Of a stretch of 14,691 nt of DNA, positions 5,523 to 12,942 are shown one piece after another (the first letter of the stretch is position 1; each line of letters starts with the position of its first letter). Origin of the DNA: Paludibacteraceae bacterium (GTDB lineage Bacteria > Bacteroidota > Bacteroidia > Bacteroidales > Paludibacteraceae). The position numbers and the translations under genes were made by a program. The DNA is taken from contig JAFYMM010000075.1 in assembly GCA_017550055.1 (NCBI GenBank), positions 1 through 14,691 of the forward strand, read 5' to 3'. The notes below the pieces were generated by a model. That model did no database searches. It was not told the DNA's origin and saw only the letters and a program-made list of their open reading frames with translations.

Positions 5523-6986
5523 ATGAAATTTGATAACATTAGAACAGGTTTGACATTTGATGATGTGTTGCTCGTTCCTCAAAAATCGAACGTGTTGCCA
5601 TCGCAAATTAGTCTTAAAACACATTTGACTCGTAATATTGAGTTGAATATTCCGCTTGTGAGTGCGGCAATGGACACAGTGACAGAATCGACACTTGCTA
5701 TTGCTATTGCGCGCGAGGGTGGTCTTGGTTTTATTCATAAAAACATGAGCATCGAGGAACAGGCGGCAAAAGTGGATTTGGTGAAACGCTACGAAAGTGG
5801 TATGATTACTAATCCTATAACACTTTCGGCAGATAGTACATTGCTCGATTGTGAACGTTTGTTGAATAAATATCGTATTAGTGGTTTGCCTGTAGTGGAT
5901 GATGAAAATCGTCTTGTTGGTATTATTACTAATCGTGATTTGAAATATCTTACTCCTGATGAAACAAAAGTGAGCGAGGTTATGACAAAAGAGAACCTCG
6001 TAACTGCTAAAATTGGTACTTCGCTATTGGAGGCTAAGGAGATATTGTGGAAAAATCGTATTGAGAAATTGCCTATCGTTGATGATGAAGGTCATTTGGT
6101 TGGCTTGATTACATCGAAAGATATTGACAACGTTGGTAACTATCCTAACGCATGTAAAGATGCAAGTGGACGTCTTCGTTGTGGTGCGGCAGTGGGTGTT
6201 GCGGCAGATATGATGAAACGTGTTGATGCACTTGTGAAAGCAGGTGTTGACGTTATTACTGTTGATTCGGCTCATGGTCATTCGCATAATATTATAGAAG
6301 CAGTGCGTTCTATTCGTCAAGCATATCCTGACCTTGACATTGTGGCAGGTAATATTGTGACAAAAGAGGCTGCAGCAGACTTGATTGAAGCAGGTGCTAA
6401 TTGCGTGAAAGTAGGTATTGGTCCTGGTTCAATTTGTACAACTCGTGTTGTGGCGGGTGTTGGTGTGCCTCAAATTTCGGCTGTGGCTGAAGTGGCTGAA
6501 TTCTGCAAAGACAAAGGTGTATGCGTTATTGCTGATGGTGGTATCAAATTTTCAGGTGATATTGTTAAAGCACTTGCTGCAGGTGCTGATGTAGTTATGC
6601 TTGGTTCGTTGTTTGCAGGATGTAGTGAAAGTCCTGGCGACGAAATCGTATTCCAAGGCCGTAAATATAAAGTGTATGTTGGTATGGGTTCGTTGGCTGC
6701 AATGAAACGTGGTTCGGCAGACCGCTACTTCCAAGCCAAAGATGTAAATGCTAAGAAACTTGTGCCAGAAGGTATTGAGGGTCGTGTAGCATTCAAGGGT
6801 GCATTGGCAGATACTATTTATCAACTTTGTGGTGGTATTCGTTCGGGTATGGGCTATTGTGGTACTCCTGATATTGAGTCGCTCAAACGTGATAGTGTAT
6901 TTGTGCGTATTACAAATGCAGGTCTTCGTGAGTCGCATCCACACGATGTAGATATTACAGTAGAAGCACCAAATTACACAAAATAA
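5523..6986 (+). CDS. guaB: Inosine-5'-monophosphate dehydrogenase
   Basis: A 487-residue IMPDH that oxidises IMP to XMP with NAD+, the committed step toward GMP. The TIM-barrel enzyme is interrupted by a regulatory Bateman module of two CBS domains at about 93-150 and 152-208. The catalytic loop GPGSICTTR places the nucleophile at Cys305, and the mobile flap (GSADRYFQ) places Arg401-Tyr402. All three match E. coli numbering, so the start at 5523 is well fixed. The frame stays open to an ATG at 5457, but the added 22 residues would be encoded mostly by the GTTGACT array and match nothing in the family. Bacterial IMPDHs are often regulated by ATP/GTP binding to the CBS pair; that is family knowledge. 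guaA follows after 89 bp containing two heptamer arrays. Confidence 0.97.
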   Translation: MKFDNIRTGLTFDDVLLVPQKSNVLPSQISLKTHLTRNIELNIPLVSAAMDTVTESTLAIAIAREGGLGFIHKNMSIEEQAAKVDLVKRYESGMITNPITLSADSTLLDCERLLNKYRISGLPVVDDENRLVGIITNRDLKYLTPDETKVSEVMTKENLVTAKIGTSLLEAKEILWKNRIEKLPIVDDEGHLVGLITSKDIDNVGNYPNACKDASGRLRCGAAVGVAADMMKRVDALVKAGVDVITVDSAHGHSHNIIEAVRSIRQAYPDLDIVAGNIVTKEAAADLIEAGANCVKVGIGPGSICTTRVVAGVGVPQISAVAEVAEFCKDKGVCVIADGGIKFSGDIVKALAAGADVVMLGSLFAGCSESPGDEIVFQGRKYKVYVGMGSLAAMKRGSADRYFQAKDVNAKKLVPEGIEGRVAFKGALADTIYQLCGGIRSGMGYCGTPDIESLKRDSVFVRITNAGLRESHPHDVDITVEAPNYTK

Positions 6987-6987
6987 T

Positions 6988-7015
6988 GTATAGAGTATAG
7001 AGTATAGAGTATAGA
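6988..7015. repeat. Perfect GTATAGA heptamer array
   Basis: Four identical 7-bp units (GTATAGA) begin with the base after the guaB stop codon and fill the first third of the guaB-guaA spacer. Confidence 0.95.
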
Positions 7016-7032
7016 GAGCCTGTGGCATCTAA

Positions 7033-7067
7033 CACTATACACTCAACACTAATCACTAATCACTAAA
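7033..7067. repeat. CACTAAT-type heptamer array before guaA
   Basis: Five in-phase units: cactata, cactcaa, cactaat, cactaat, cactaaa. It ends 8 bp before the guaA start codon. CTATACACTC here can partly pair with GAGTATAG in the array just upstream, so the two could form an imperfect hairpin in the RNA. Confidence 0.9.
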
Positions 7068-7075
7068 CTTTAACT

Positions 7076-8611
7076 ATGACTTACGACAAAATATTAGTGC
7101 TCGATTTTGGTTCGCAATACAACCAACTTATTGCACGTCGCATTCGTGAAATGGGCGTTTTCAGTGAGTTGCGTTCGCACGACCTTACAGCAGAGCAAAT
7201 TCGCGCAATACCGGGCGTAAAGGGTATCGTATTCAGTGGCGGTCCTAAGTCGGTATATGAAGCAGATGCATTCAATTGCGACCCTGAGATTTTCTCAATG
7301 GGATTGCCTATTCTTGGTATTTGTTATGGTATGCAATTGACAAGCAAATTCTATGGTGGTGTAATCGAAAAAGGTACAACCAAAGAGTATGGCAAAATGC
7401 CTATCCATGTGGAAGATGATTGCCTTTTGTTTGATGGACTACCAAAAACACAAGATGTATGGATGTCGCATGGCGACCACGTAGCACGTCATCCTGAAAA
7501 CTTCCGTATGGCAGCAAAAAGTGATAATGGACTTGCGGCTGCTATCTATAATCCTGAACTTAAAACATACCTTGTGCAATTCCACCCAGAAGTGCGCGGT
7601 TCGGTATATGGCACAGATATTATTGCTAACTTTGTGTTCAAAGTGTGTGAAGCACAAAAGAATTGGACAATGGAAAGTTACATCGACATGCAAATTGCTA
7701 AAATCCGCGAACAAGTGGGTGACCGCAAAGTGTTGTGTGGTTTGAGTGGTGGTGTCGATTCGACAGTTGTAGCAGTGCTTATCCACAAAGCAATTGGCGA
7801 CCAACTTACATGTATGTTCATCGACCACGGTATGCTTCGTAAAAACGAAGGTGACCAAGTGATGGATATGTGTAAAGATTTGTTTGGTATCAACGTAGTG
7901 CGTATTGATGCACGCGAACGCTTCTTGGGTAAACTTGCAGGCGTGTCAGACCCTGAACGTAAACGTAAAATTATTGGTAACGAGTTTGTTTACTGCTTTG
8001 ATGAAGAGAGTGCTAAACTTGGTGATTTCGATTTCTTGGCACAAGGTACACTTTATACTGACGTAATTGAGTCGGGCACAAAAACTGCTCAAACTATTAA
8101 ATCGCACCATAACGTAGGTGGGCTTCCTAAAGACATGAAATTCAAATTGGTTGAGCCACTTAATGTGTTGTTTAAAGATGAAGTGCGTGTTTTAGGTGAG
8201 GCATTAGGCATTCCTTCGGCAATGGTATGGCGTCAACCATTCCCTGGTCCAGGTCTTGCAATTCGTATTATTGGTGATATTACAGAAGCAAAACTCCACA
8301 TCGTGCGCGAAAGTGATGCTATCCTCCGCGAAGAGATTGCAAAAGCGGGTCTTGACCGCGAAATATGGCAATATTTCACAGTGTTGACTAATCTTCAAAG
8401 CGTTGGTGTGATGGGTGACGAACGTACTTATGACTATGCTCTTGGTATTCGTGCTGTAACATCTATTGATGGTATGACAGCCGATTGGGCACGCATCCCA
8501 TACGATGTGCTTGACATCATCTCTCGTAGAATTGTGAATGAAGTGAAAGGTGTGAACCGCATCATTTATGATATAACTTCAAAACCACCTGCAACAATAG
8601 AATGGGAGTAA
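7076..8611 (+). CDS. guaA: GMP synthase (glutamine-hydrolysing)
   Basis: A 511-residue two-domain enzyme that converts XMP to GMP using ATP and glutamine. The N-terminal class I glutamine amidotransferase domain (about 1-190) shows the oxyanion strand FSGGPKSVY, nucleophile Cys83 in GICYGMQ, and His170/Glu172 in QFHPEV. The ATP-pyrophosphatase domain follows with the PP-loop SGGVDS at 224-229. The C-terminal dimerisation domain ends in the family's KPPATIEWE. Its length is normal and all catalytic residues are present. It follows guaB by 89 bp and precedes purA by 97 bp, with no convincing terminator in either gap. Expression from the purB promoter as one transcript is plausible but not shown. 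Confidence 0.98.
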   Translation: MTYDKILVLDFGSQYNQLIARRIREMGVFSELRSHDLTAEQIRAIPGVKGIVFSGGPKSVYEADAFNCDPEIFSMGLPILGICYGMQLTSKFYGGVIEKGTTKEYGKMPIHVEDDCLLFDGLPKTQDVWMSHGDHVARHPENFRMAAKSDNGLAAAIYNPELKTYLVQFHPEVRGSVYGTDIIANFVFKVCEAQKNWTMESYIDMQIAKIREQVGDRKVLCGLSGGVDSTVVAVLIHKAIGDQLTCMFIDHGMLRKNEGDQVMDMCKDLFGINVVRIDARERFLGKLAGVSDPERKRKIIGNEFVYCFDEESAKLGDFDFLAQGTLYTDVIESGTKTAQTIKSHHNVGGLPKDMKFKLVEPLNVLFKDEVRVLGEALGIPSAMVWRQPFPGPGLAIRIIGDITEAKLHIVRESDAILREEIAKAGLDREIWQYFTVLTNLQSVGVMGDERTYDYALGIRAVTSIDGMTADWARIPYDVLDIISRRIVNEVKGVNRIIYDITSKPPATIEWE

Positions 8612-8617
8612 ATTTTC

Positions 8618-8667
8618 AGACAGGAAGATAGGAATGCAAGAAAACATGTTCTCATGTCTTCATGTCT
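8618..8667. repeat. Octamer-period imperfect inverted repeat between guaA and purA
   Basis: The left arm at 8618-8633 (AGACAGGAAGATAGGA) pairs with the right arm at 8652-8667 (TCATGTCTTCATGTCT) at 13 of 16 positions, plus one T-G wobble, around an 18-nt loop. Each arm is itself an 8-bp tandem: AGACAGGA/AGATAGGA on the left and TCATGTCT twice on the right. No T-run follows, so it is not a standard terminator. Confidence 0.75.
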
Positions 8668-8708
8668 AATAAAATGTTTCATATCAAAACAGAAAATTTA
8701 AAGAAAAA

Positions 8709-10001
8709 ATGTCAGAAATAAACAATACATTAGTCGTTGTTGGTGTGCAATGGGGCGATGAAGGCAAAGGTAAAATGACTGACTATCTTGGTCAGAAAGC
8801 CGATGTTGTAGTACGCTATCAAGGAGGAAACAACGCTGGTCACACCATCACATTCGGGGGTAATAAATATGCCCTTCAATCAATTCCATCAGGCGTTTTT
8901 AATCCACATATTAAAAACGTCATGGCCAATGGTATGGTCATCAATCCAAAAGCAGCAATTGGTGAATTAGAAGGATTGAAAGAACGTGGAATCACAGACT
9001 TCCAACTCTTTATCTCAGACCGTGCTGCAGTTATTATGCCATATCACATTGCTCTTGATGGTGCATACGAAGCACTCAAAGGAGGCAAACAAATTGGTAC
9101 AACTAAAAAAGGTATTGGACCTGCTTATTGCGACAAATATAGCCGTGTAGGTATTCGTATTGGAGACCTTATTGACCCTGAATATTTTGCAGAACGTCTT
9201 CGTGATGCACTCACACAAAAGAATTTGGAACTACGCGCTTTGGGGCTTGAAGAATTTGATTTTGACACATTGTATAAAGAATTCCTTGCTTATGGCGAAG
9301 TGCTTCGTCCTTACATTTGCGACACATCAATTCTTTTGAACAAAGAGATAGAAGATGGCAAAAAAGTGTTGTTCGAAGGTGCTCAGGGCGTGATGCTTTG
9401 TATAGAAAATGGTACATACCCATTCGTTACGTCATCATCGCCAACAGCAGCAAGTGTACCTCTTGGAGCAGGTGTGGCACCACGTTATATCAATCGTGCG
9501 TTGGGTATCTGTAAAGCATATACAACACGTGTAGGTGCAGGTCCATTCCCGACTGAATTGGAGGGAGAATTGGCTGATTACATCCGCGAACGTGGTCATG
9601 AATATGGCACAGTGACAGGTCGTCCACGCCGTGTGGGTTACCTCGATGCAGTAGGTCTCCGTCACGCATGTCGTATATCAGGTATCAACTATTTGAGTAT
9701 TATGTTGTTTGATGTCCTTACGGGTGTTGAAACTCTCAAAATCTGTACGGGTTACGAACTTGATGGTGAAGTGGTTGATTATGTGCCTGCAACACTCAGT
9801 GCTTTGGAACGTTGCAAACCAATCTATATTGAGATGGAAGGTTGGAAAGAAGAAATCGAAGATGTTCGTGATTTCGATGCGCTTCCTGCTGCTGCAAAAG
9901 CATATCTCCGTAAGATTGAGGAACTTACTAATACAGAGATTGCTGTGGTTAGTGTAGGTCCTGACCGCACACAAACAATTATGATAAAAGATATATTTTA
10001 A
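8709..10001 (+). CDS. purA: Adenylosuccinate synthetase
   Basis: A 430-residue enzyme that joins IMP and aspartate using GTP to make adenylosuccinate, which PurB then splits to AMP. The N-terminal P-loop-like motif VGVQWGDEGKGK carries catalytic Asp17, and GGNNAGHT carries His45. Further family motifs are GTTKKGIGPAYCDKYSR, TTRVGAGPFPTEL, VTGRPRRVGYLDA, and the C-terminal guanine-binding SVGPDRTQTI. Its length matches the family. It is the last gene of the purine set; with purB, guaB and guaA it completes both branches from IMP. A strong terminator follows 25 bp after the stop. Confidence 0.98.
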   Translation: MSEINNTLVVVGVQWGDEGKGKMTDYLGQKADVVVRYQGGNNAGHTITFGGNKYALQSIPSGVFNPHIKNVMANGMVINPKAAIGELEGLKERGITDFQLFISDRAAVIMPYHIALDGAYEALKGGKQIGTTKKGIGPAYCDKYSRVGIRIGDLIDPEYFAERLRDALTQKNLELRALGLEEFDFDTLYKEFLAYGEVLRPYICDTSILLNKEIEDGKKVLFEGAQGVMLCIENGTYPFVTSSSPTAASVPLGAGVAPRYINRALGICKAYTTRVGAGPFPTELEGELADYIRERGHEYGTVTGRPRRVGYLDAVGLRHACRISGINYLSIMLFDVLTGVETLKICTGYELDGEVVDYVPATLSALERCKPIYIEMEGWKEEIEDVRDFDALPAAAKAYLRKIEELTNTEIAVVSVGPDRTQTIMIKDIF

Positions 10002-10026
10002 AAAAAAACTTTTTGAAATATGATAC

Positions 10027-10059
10027 AAAAAAAGGTGGCTTATTTTGGCCACCTTTTTT
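10027..10059. terminator. Terminator after purA, probably bidirectional
   Basis: AAAAAAGGTGGC (10028-10039) pairs with GCCACCTTTTTT (10048-10059) around an 8-nt loop. The A-tract on the left gives the minus strand its own T-tract, so it can also end the convergent T9SS gene whose stop lies at 10077. Confidence 0.93.
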
Positions 10060-10076
10060 ATTATGTATATATGAAA

Positions 10077-11468
10077 TTAAAGGTTGATTTTTTTAGTTGT
10101 TGCTTGGTTGTGATTTATGATGCGAACAACATAGATGCCTTTATTCATATTGTCGAGAGAAATTTCGTTAGCGTTGTATTTTCCGACTAAAGCACCGAGT
10201 GGAGAGTAAACTTCGACAGAAGTGAATTCGCCTTCGATGAAGAGAGTGGAGTTGTTGACGAATAGGTTGACGTTGAGGTCGGTTACATTTTCGATAGCAG
10301 TTTCGTTGTTGAGGATAATCATAGGGAAGTTCATAGCCCCGAAGCCTGCATCGCCAGCATAAGTGCCACAGAAGACAGATTTGTCGACAGAGGAACTAGT
10401 AACGCCTGTTTGTTTGAAAATCATTTCGCCATCGTCGAAAATGACGAAAGGAATGCCACTGATGAGAGAGTCTTCGAGGACTTTTGTGATGGTGTTGTAG
10501 CGGAAACCTACGGCAGAGAGTTCGGTGTCGGCATAGCCAGTGCCATTGTATGAAGATTCGCCACAAATCCATTCGCCCGAAGGAGAGACGCAATATACAT
10601 TGCCACCCCACCAATATTGTCCGTCAGCCCCTCCGTCTTCGTCATCGACAATGCCATCGCCATTGGTGTCGCCGTCGCGGTCGATGTCTTCTTTGCCGAG
10701 TAGGATGGTGCGGTCGAGGAGAGAGTCGTTGAAGTGATTTTCCCAAACCATGACGTTGAAGCAACCGAATCCGTTAGTGCCGAGTCCACCGAGCCAACGG
10801 CCGTCATTAGACATGCGATAAGCGCGGTCGCCTTGAGTAAGGATTTTGGTGTGGTCGGTATCGACAGGTTGTTGGAGTTTGTATTCAGGGTTTAGTTCAT
10901 CATCGTTGGTGCGAACCCAAACGCAAGGAACTTCGCGAGACACTAATTGGCCACGAGTGCTATTGTCCATGCGCATGAGGATGTAGCCTGCAATGTATTT
11001 ACCATCGGCAGAGATGGCTGTAGCCTCGCCATATACAGCATTTTCGTAGTCGATTTTGCCATCAATTTCGGTAGGCAATTCGAGTTTTGTCCATTCTTTG
11101 GTAGAGATGTTGTAGAAGCCAGGTTCAGATTCGTGAGATTGAGCATCGCTGAATGTGTAGCGACCCACCACGATGCCTGCGTCAGAGACGTCCATAGCCG
11201 AAGCAGAAACGAGGTGAGAGAATTCGGGATTGTCCTCATATTCAGGATTTAGGCAGATGAGTGTGTCTTCTTCTACGAGATAGACAAAGCCTGTGTTGGC
11301 ACCGCCATAAGAGGCACTGCTGTAGCCTGCTACGTATTTGGCATTGTCGGACACGCTTTGGAAGATGGCGCCACCTGTGAAGTCGTATTCTTCAAATGTT
11401 AGTCGTCTTTGTGCATTGACTGCAAGAATGCAAGCAGACAGTGCGAGAATGAGTGTTAATTTTTTCAT
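10077..11468 (-). CDS. Secreted T9SS-sorted repeat protein (paralogue A)
   Basis: A 463-residue protein with a signal peptide (1-20, cleavage NAQ/R). It ends in a type IX secretion type A sorting domain (about 398-463; VEVYSPLGALVGKY, then GIYVVRI and basic TTKKINL). The body has five copies of an S-x-x-G-x-W/Y-x-x-G motif at about 39-50, 92-104, 152-162, 219-230 and 294-305, suggesting beta-propeller-like blades. An EF-hand/dockerin-like calcium loop, DTNGDGIVDDED, lies at 267-278. The protein is therefore expected to cross the outer membrane and be surface-anchored or released. No catalytic motif is recognised and the function is unknown. It starts 9 bp after the stop of its tandem paralogue, so the two are surely co-transcribed. 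Its sorting-domain DNA is nearly identical to that of the paralogue. Confidence 0.85.
   Translation of the reverse strand: MKKLTLILALSACILAVNAQRRLTFEEYDFTGGAIFQSVSDNAKYVAGYSSASYGGANTGFVYLVEEDTLICLNPEYEDNPEFSHLVSASAMDVSDAGIVVGRYTFSDAQSHESEPGFYNISTKEWTKLELPTEIDGKIDYENAVYGEATAISADGKYIAGYILMRMDNSTRGQLVSREVPCVWVRTNDDELNPEYKLQQPVDTDHTKILTQGDRAYRMSNDGRWLGGLGTNGFGCFNVMVWENHFNDSLLDRTILLGKEDIDRDGDTNGDGIVDDEDGGADGQYWWGGNVYCVSPSGEWICGESSYNGTGYADTELSAVGFRYNTITKVLEDSLISGIPFVIFDDGEMIFKQTGVTSSSVDKSVFCGTYAGDAGFGAMNFPMIILNNETAIENVTDLNVNLFVNNSTLFIEGEFTSVEVYSPLGALVGKYNANEISLDNMNKGIYVVRIINHNQATTKKINL
10174..10305 (-). repeat. Near-identical sorting-domain segment, copy A
   Basis: This 132-bp segment differs from 11575-11706 at three positions (10248, 10280, 10287) and includes a 74-bp identical run (10174-10247). 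It encodes residues about 389-432 of paralogue A, the start of the T9SS sorting domain. Confidence 0.95.
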
Positions 11469-11477
11469 AATAATGTA

Positions 11478-12866
11478 TTATAGGTTGATTTTTTTGGTTG
11501 TTGCTTGGTTGCCATTGATGATGCGAACGATGTAGATGCCTTTGTTGATGTTGGCAAGAGAGATTTCGTTAGCATTGTATTTTCCGACTAAAGCACCGAG
11601 TGGAGAGTAAACTTCGACAGAAGTGAATTCGCCTTCGATGAAGAGAGTAGAGTTGTTGACGAATAGGTTGACGTTGAGGTTGGTTACGTTTTCGATAGCA
11701 GTTTCGAATGGGAAGAGGAGCATAGGGATGTTGAGTTGGCCAAGACCTTCGACAGCGAAAACAGTAGTACCGCATTGCACGGCTTTGTCGTTAGAAGAAC
11801 TTAGGATGCTTGCAGTAGTGAAAATCATTTCGCCATTGTCGAATACTACAGTTGGGCAACCTGAGATGAGAGAGTCTTCGAGGGTTTCGGTTTTGGTGTT
11901 GTAGCGGAAACCTACAGGAGTAGAGATTTCGATGCTATTGTAGCCAGTACCGTTGAAAGTGTGGTAGCCCACAATCCATTCGCCAGAAGGAGAGATGCAA
12001 GTAACAGTGCCATTCCAGAAGTATTGGCCTGCGTCGGCACCATCTTCATCATCGATTTTGCCATCACCGTTGTCGTCTTCAGAGCGGTCCCAATCGGCTT
12101 TACCGATGAGGATGTTGCGTTGGAGGGTGTCGGTGAAGTTGTTTTGCCAAATAGCAACGTTGAAGCAACCTGAATTGGCAGAAGAGTTGCCACCGAGCCA
12201 TTGACCATCGTCGGACATGTGCCAAGCCCAATCGCCTTGAGTCATGATTTTGGTGTGAACCTCGTCGAGTGGTTGGTGGAGTTTGTATTCAGGGTTTAGT
12301 TCATCGTCGTTTGTGCGTATCCATACGCAAGCCACGTTGCGGCGCACTTGGTTTGTGCGAGTGCTGTTGTCCATTTGGGCAATCACATAGCCACCGATAT
12401 ATTTGCCATCGGCAGAGATAGAGGTTGCTTCGCCATATAGCGAGCCAGCAGCAGTGATTTTGCCAACAACATTGGCAGGGCGTTCGAGTTCTTTCCATTC
12501 GCCAGTTGCGATGTTGTAGAATGCAGGGCGTACTTGTTTGTCTTCGAAGGCATATTGACCAACCACGATGCCCGCGTCAGATACGTCCATTGCTGTGGCT
12601 TTGACGAGGTGGCTTTGTTCTGCATAGTCTTCCCATTCAGGGTTGAGAACTATCATGGAGTCTTCTTGTACGAGATATACGAAGCCGATGTCGCTACCAC
12701 CAAGGTCTGATGATGCGTAGCCTGCAACATATTTACCGTTGTTAGATACTTTGTTGAAAATTGCACCGAAGCAAAATTCGTAGTTTTCGAATGTTACTTG
12801 TCTTTGCGCATAGGCAGATGCAAAGATGCCCATCACGAGGGCAAGAATAAGAGAGAATTTTTTCAT
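11478..12866 (-). CDS. Secreted T9SS-sorted repeat protein (paralogue B)
   Basis: A 462-residue paralogue of the downstream gene, with matching architecture throughout. It has a signal peptide (1-21, SAYAQ/R) and the S-x-x-G-x-W/Y-x-x-G repeats (about 41-50, 93-105, 151-160, 218-226, 292-301). A calcium-loop-like DDNGDGKIDDED lies at 264-275, and a T9SS type A sorting domain at about 397-462. By eye the bodies share well over half of their residues, while the sorting domains are almost identical. The frame is open upstream to 12953, but that start would overlap the transporter gene and put 29 poorly structured residues before the signal peptide; ATG at 12866 is preferred. The function is unknown. 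A 76-bp spacer with an 11-bp array separates it from the transporter gene upstream, and no promoter was recognised there. Confidence 0.85.
   Translation of the reverse strand: MKKFSLILALVMGIFASAYAQRQVTFENYEFCFGAIFNKVSNNGKYVAGYASSDLGGSDIGFVYLVQEDSMIVLNPEWEDYAEQSHLVKATAMDVSDAGIVVGQYAFEDKQVRPAFYNIATGEWKELERPANVVGKITAAGSLYGEATSISADGKYIGGYVIAQMDNSTRTNQVRRNVACVWIRTNDDELNPEYKLHQPLDEVHTKIMTQGDWAWHMSDDGQWLGGNSSANSGCFNVAIWQNNFTDTLQRNILIGKADWDRSEDDNGDGKIDDEDGADAGQYFWNGTVTCISPSGEWIVGYHTFNGTGYNSIEISTPVGFRYNTKTETLEDSLISGCPTVVFDNGEMIFTTASILSSSNDKAVQCGTTVFAVEGLGQLNIPMLLFPFETAIENVTNLNVNLFVNNSTLFIEGEFTSVEVYSPLGALVGKYNANEISLANINKGIYIVRIINGNQATTKKINL
11575..11706 (-). repeat. Near-identical sorting-domain segment, copy B
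   Basis: This is the partner of 10174-10305, in the same orientation 1.4 kb away. Similarity falls abruptly at its upstream (N-terminal coding) edge and more gradually on the other side. Confidence 0.95.
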
Positions 12867-12908
12867 AGTGTTTATTATGTATTTATTTGATTTTTTTTTT
12901 TTTCTGAG

Positions 12909-12938
12909 GGTAAGGTGAAGGTAAGGTGAGGGTAAGGA
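12909..12938. repeat. 11-bp tandem array between transporter and T9SS genes
   Basis: GGTAAGGTGAA (12909-12919), GGTAAGGTGAG (12920-12930) and the partial unit GGTAAGGA (12931-12938) make about 2.7 copies. A run of about 14 T residues precedes it on the plus strand. The wording resembles the sequence just before the purB-leader array near 3980-3990. Confidence 0.85.
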
Positions 12939-12942
12939 GGTT

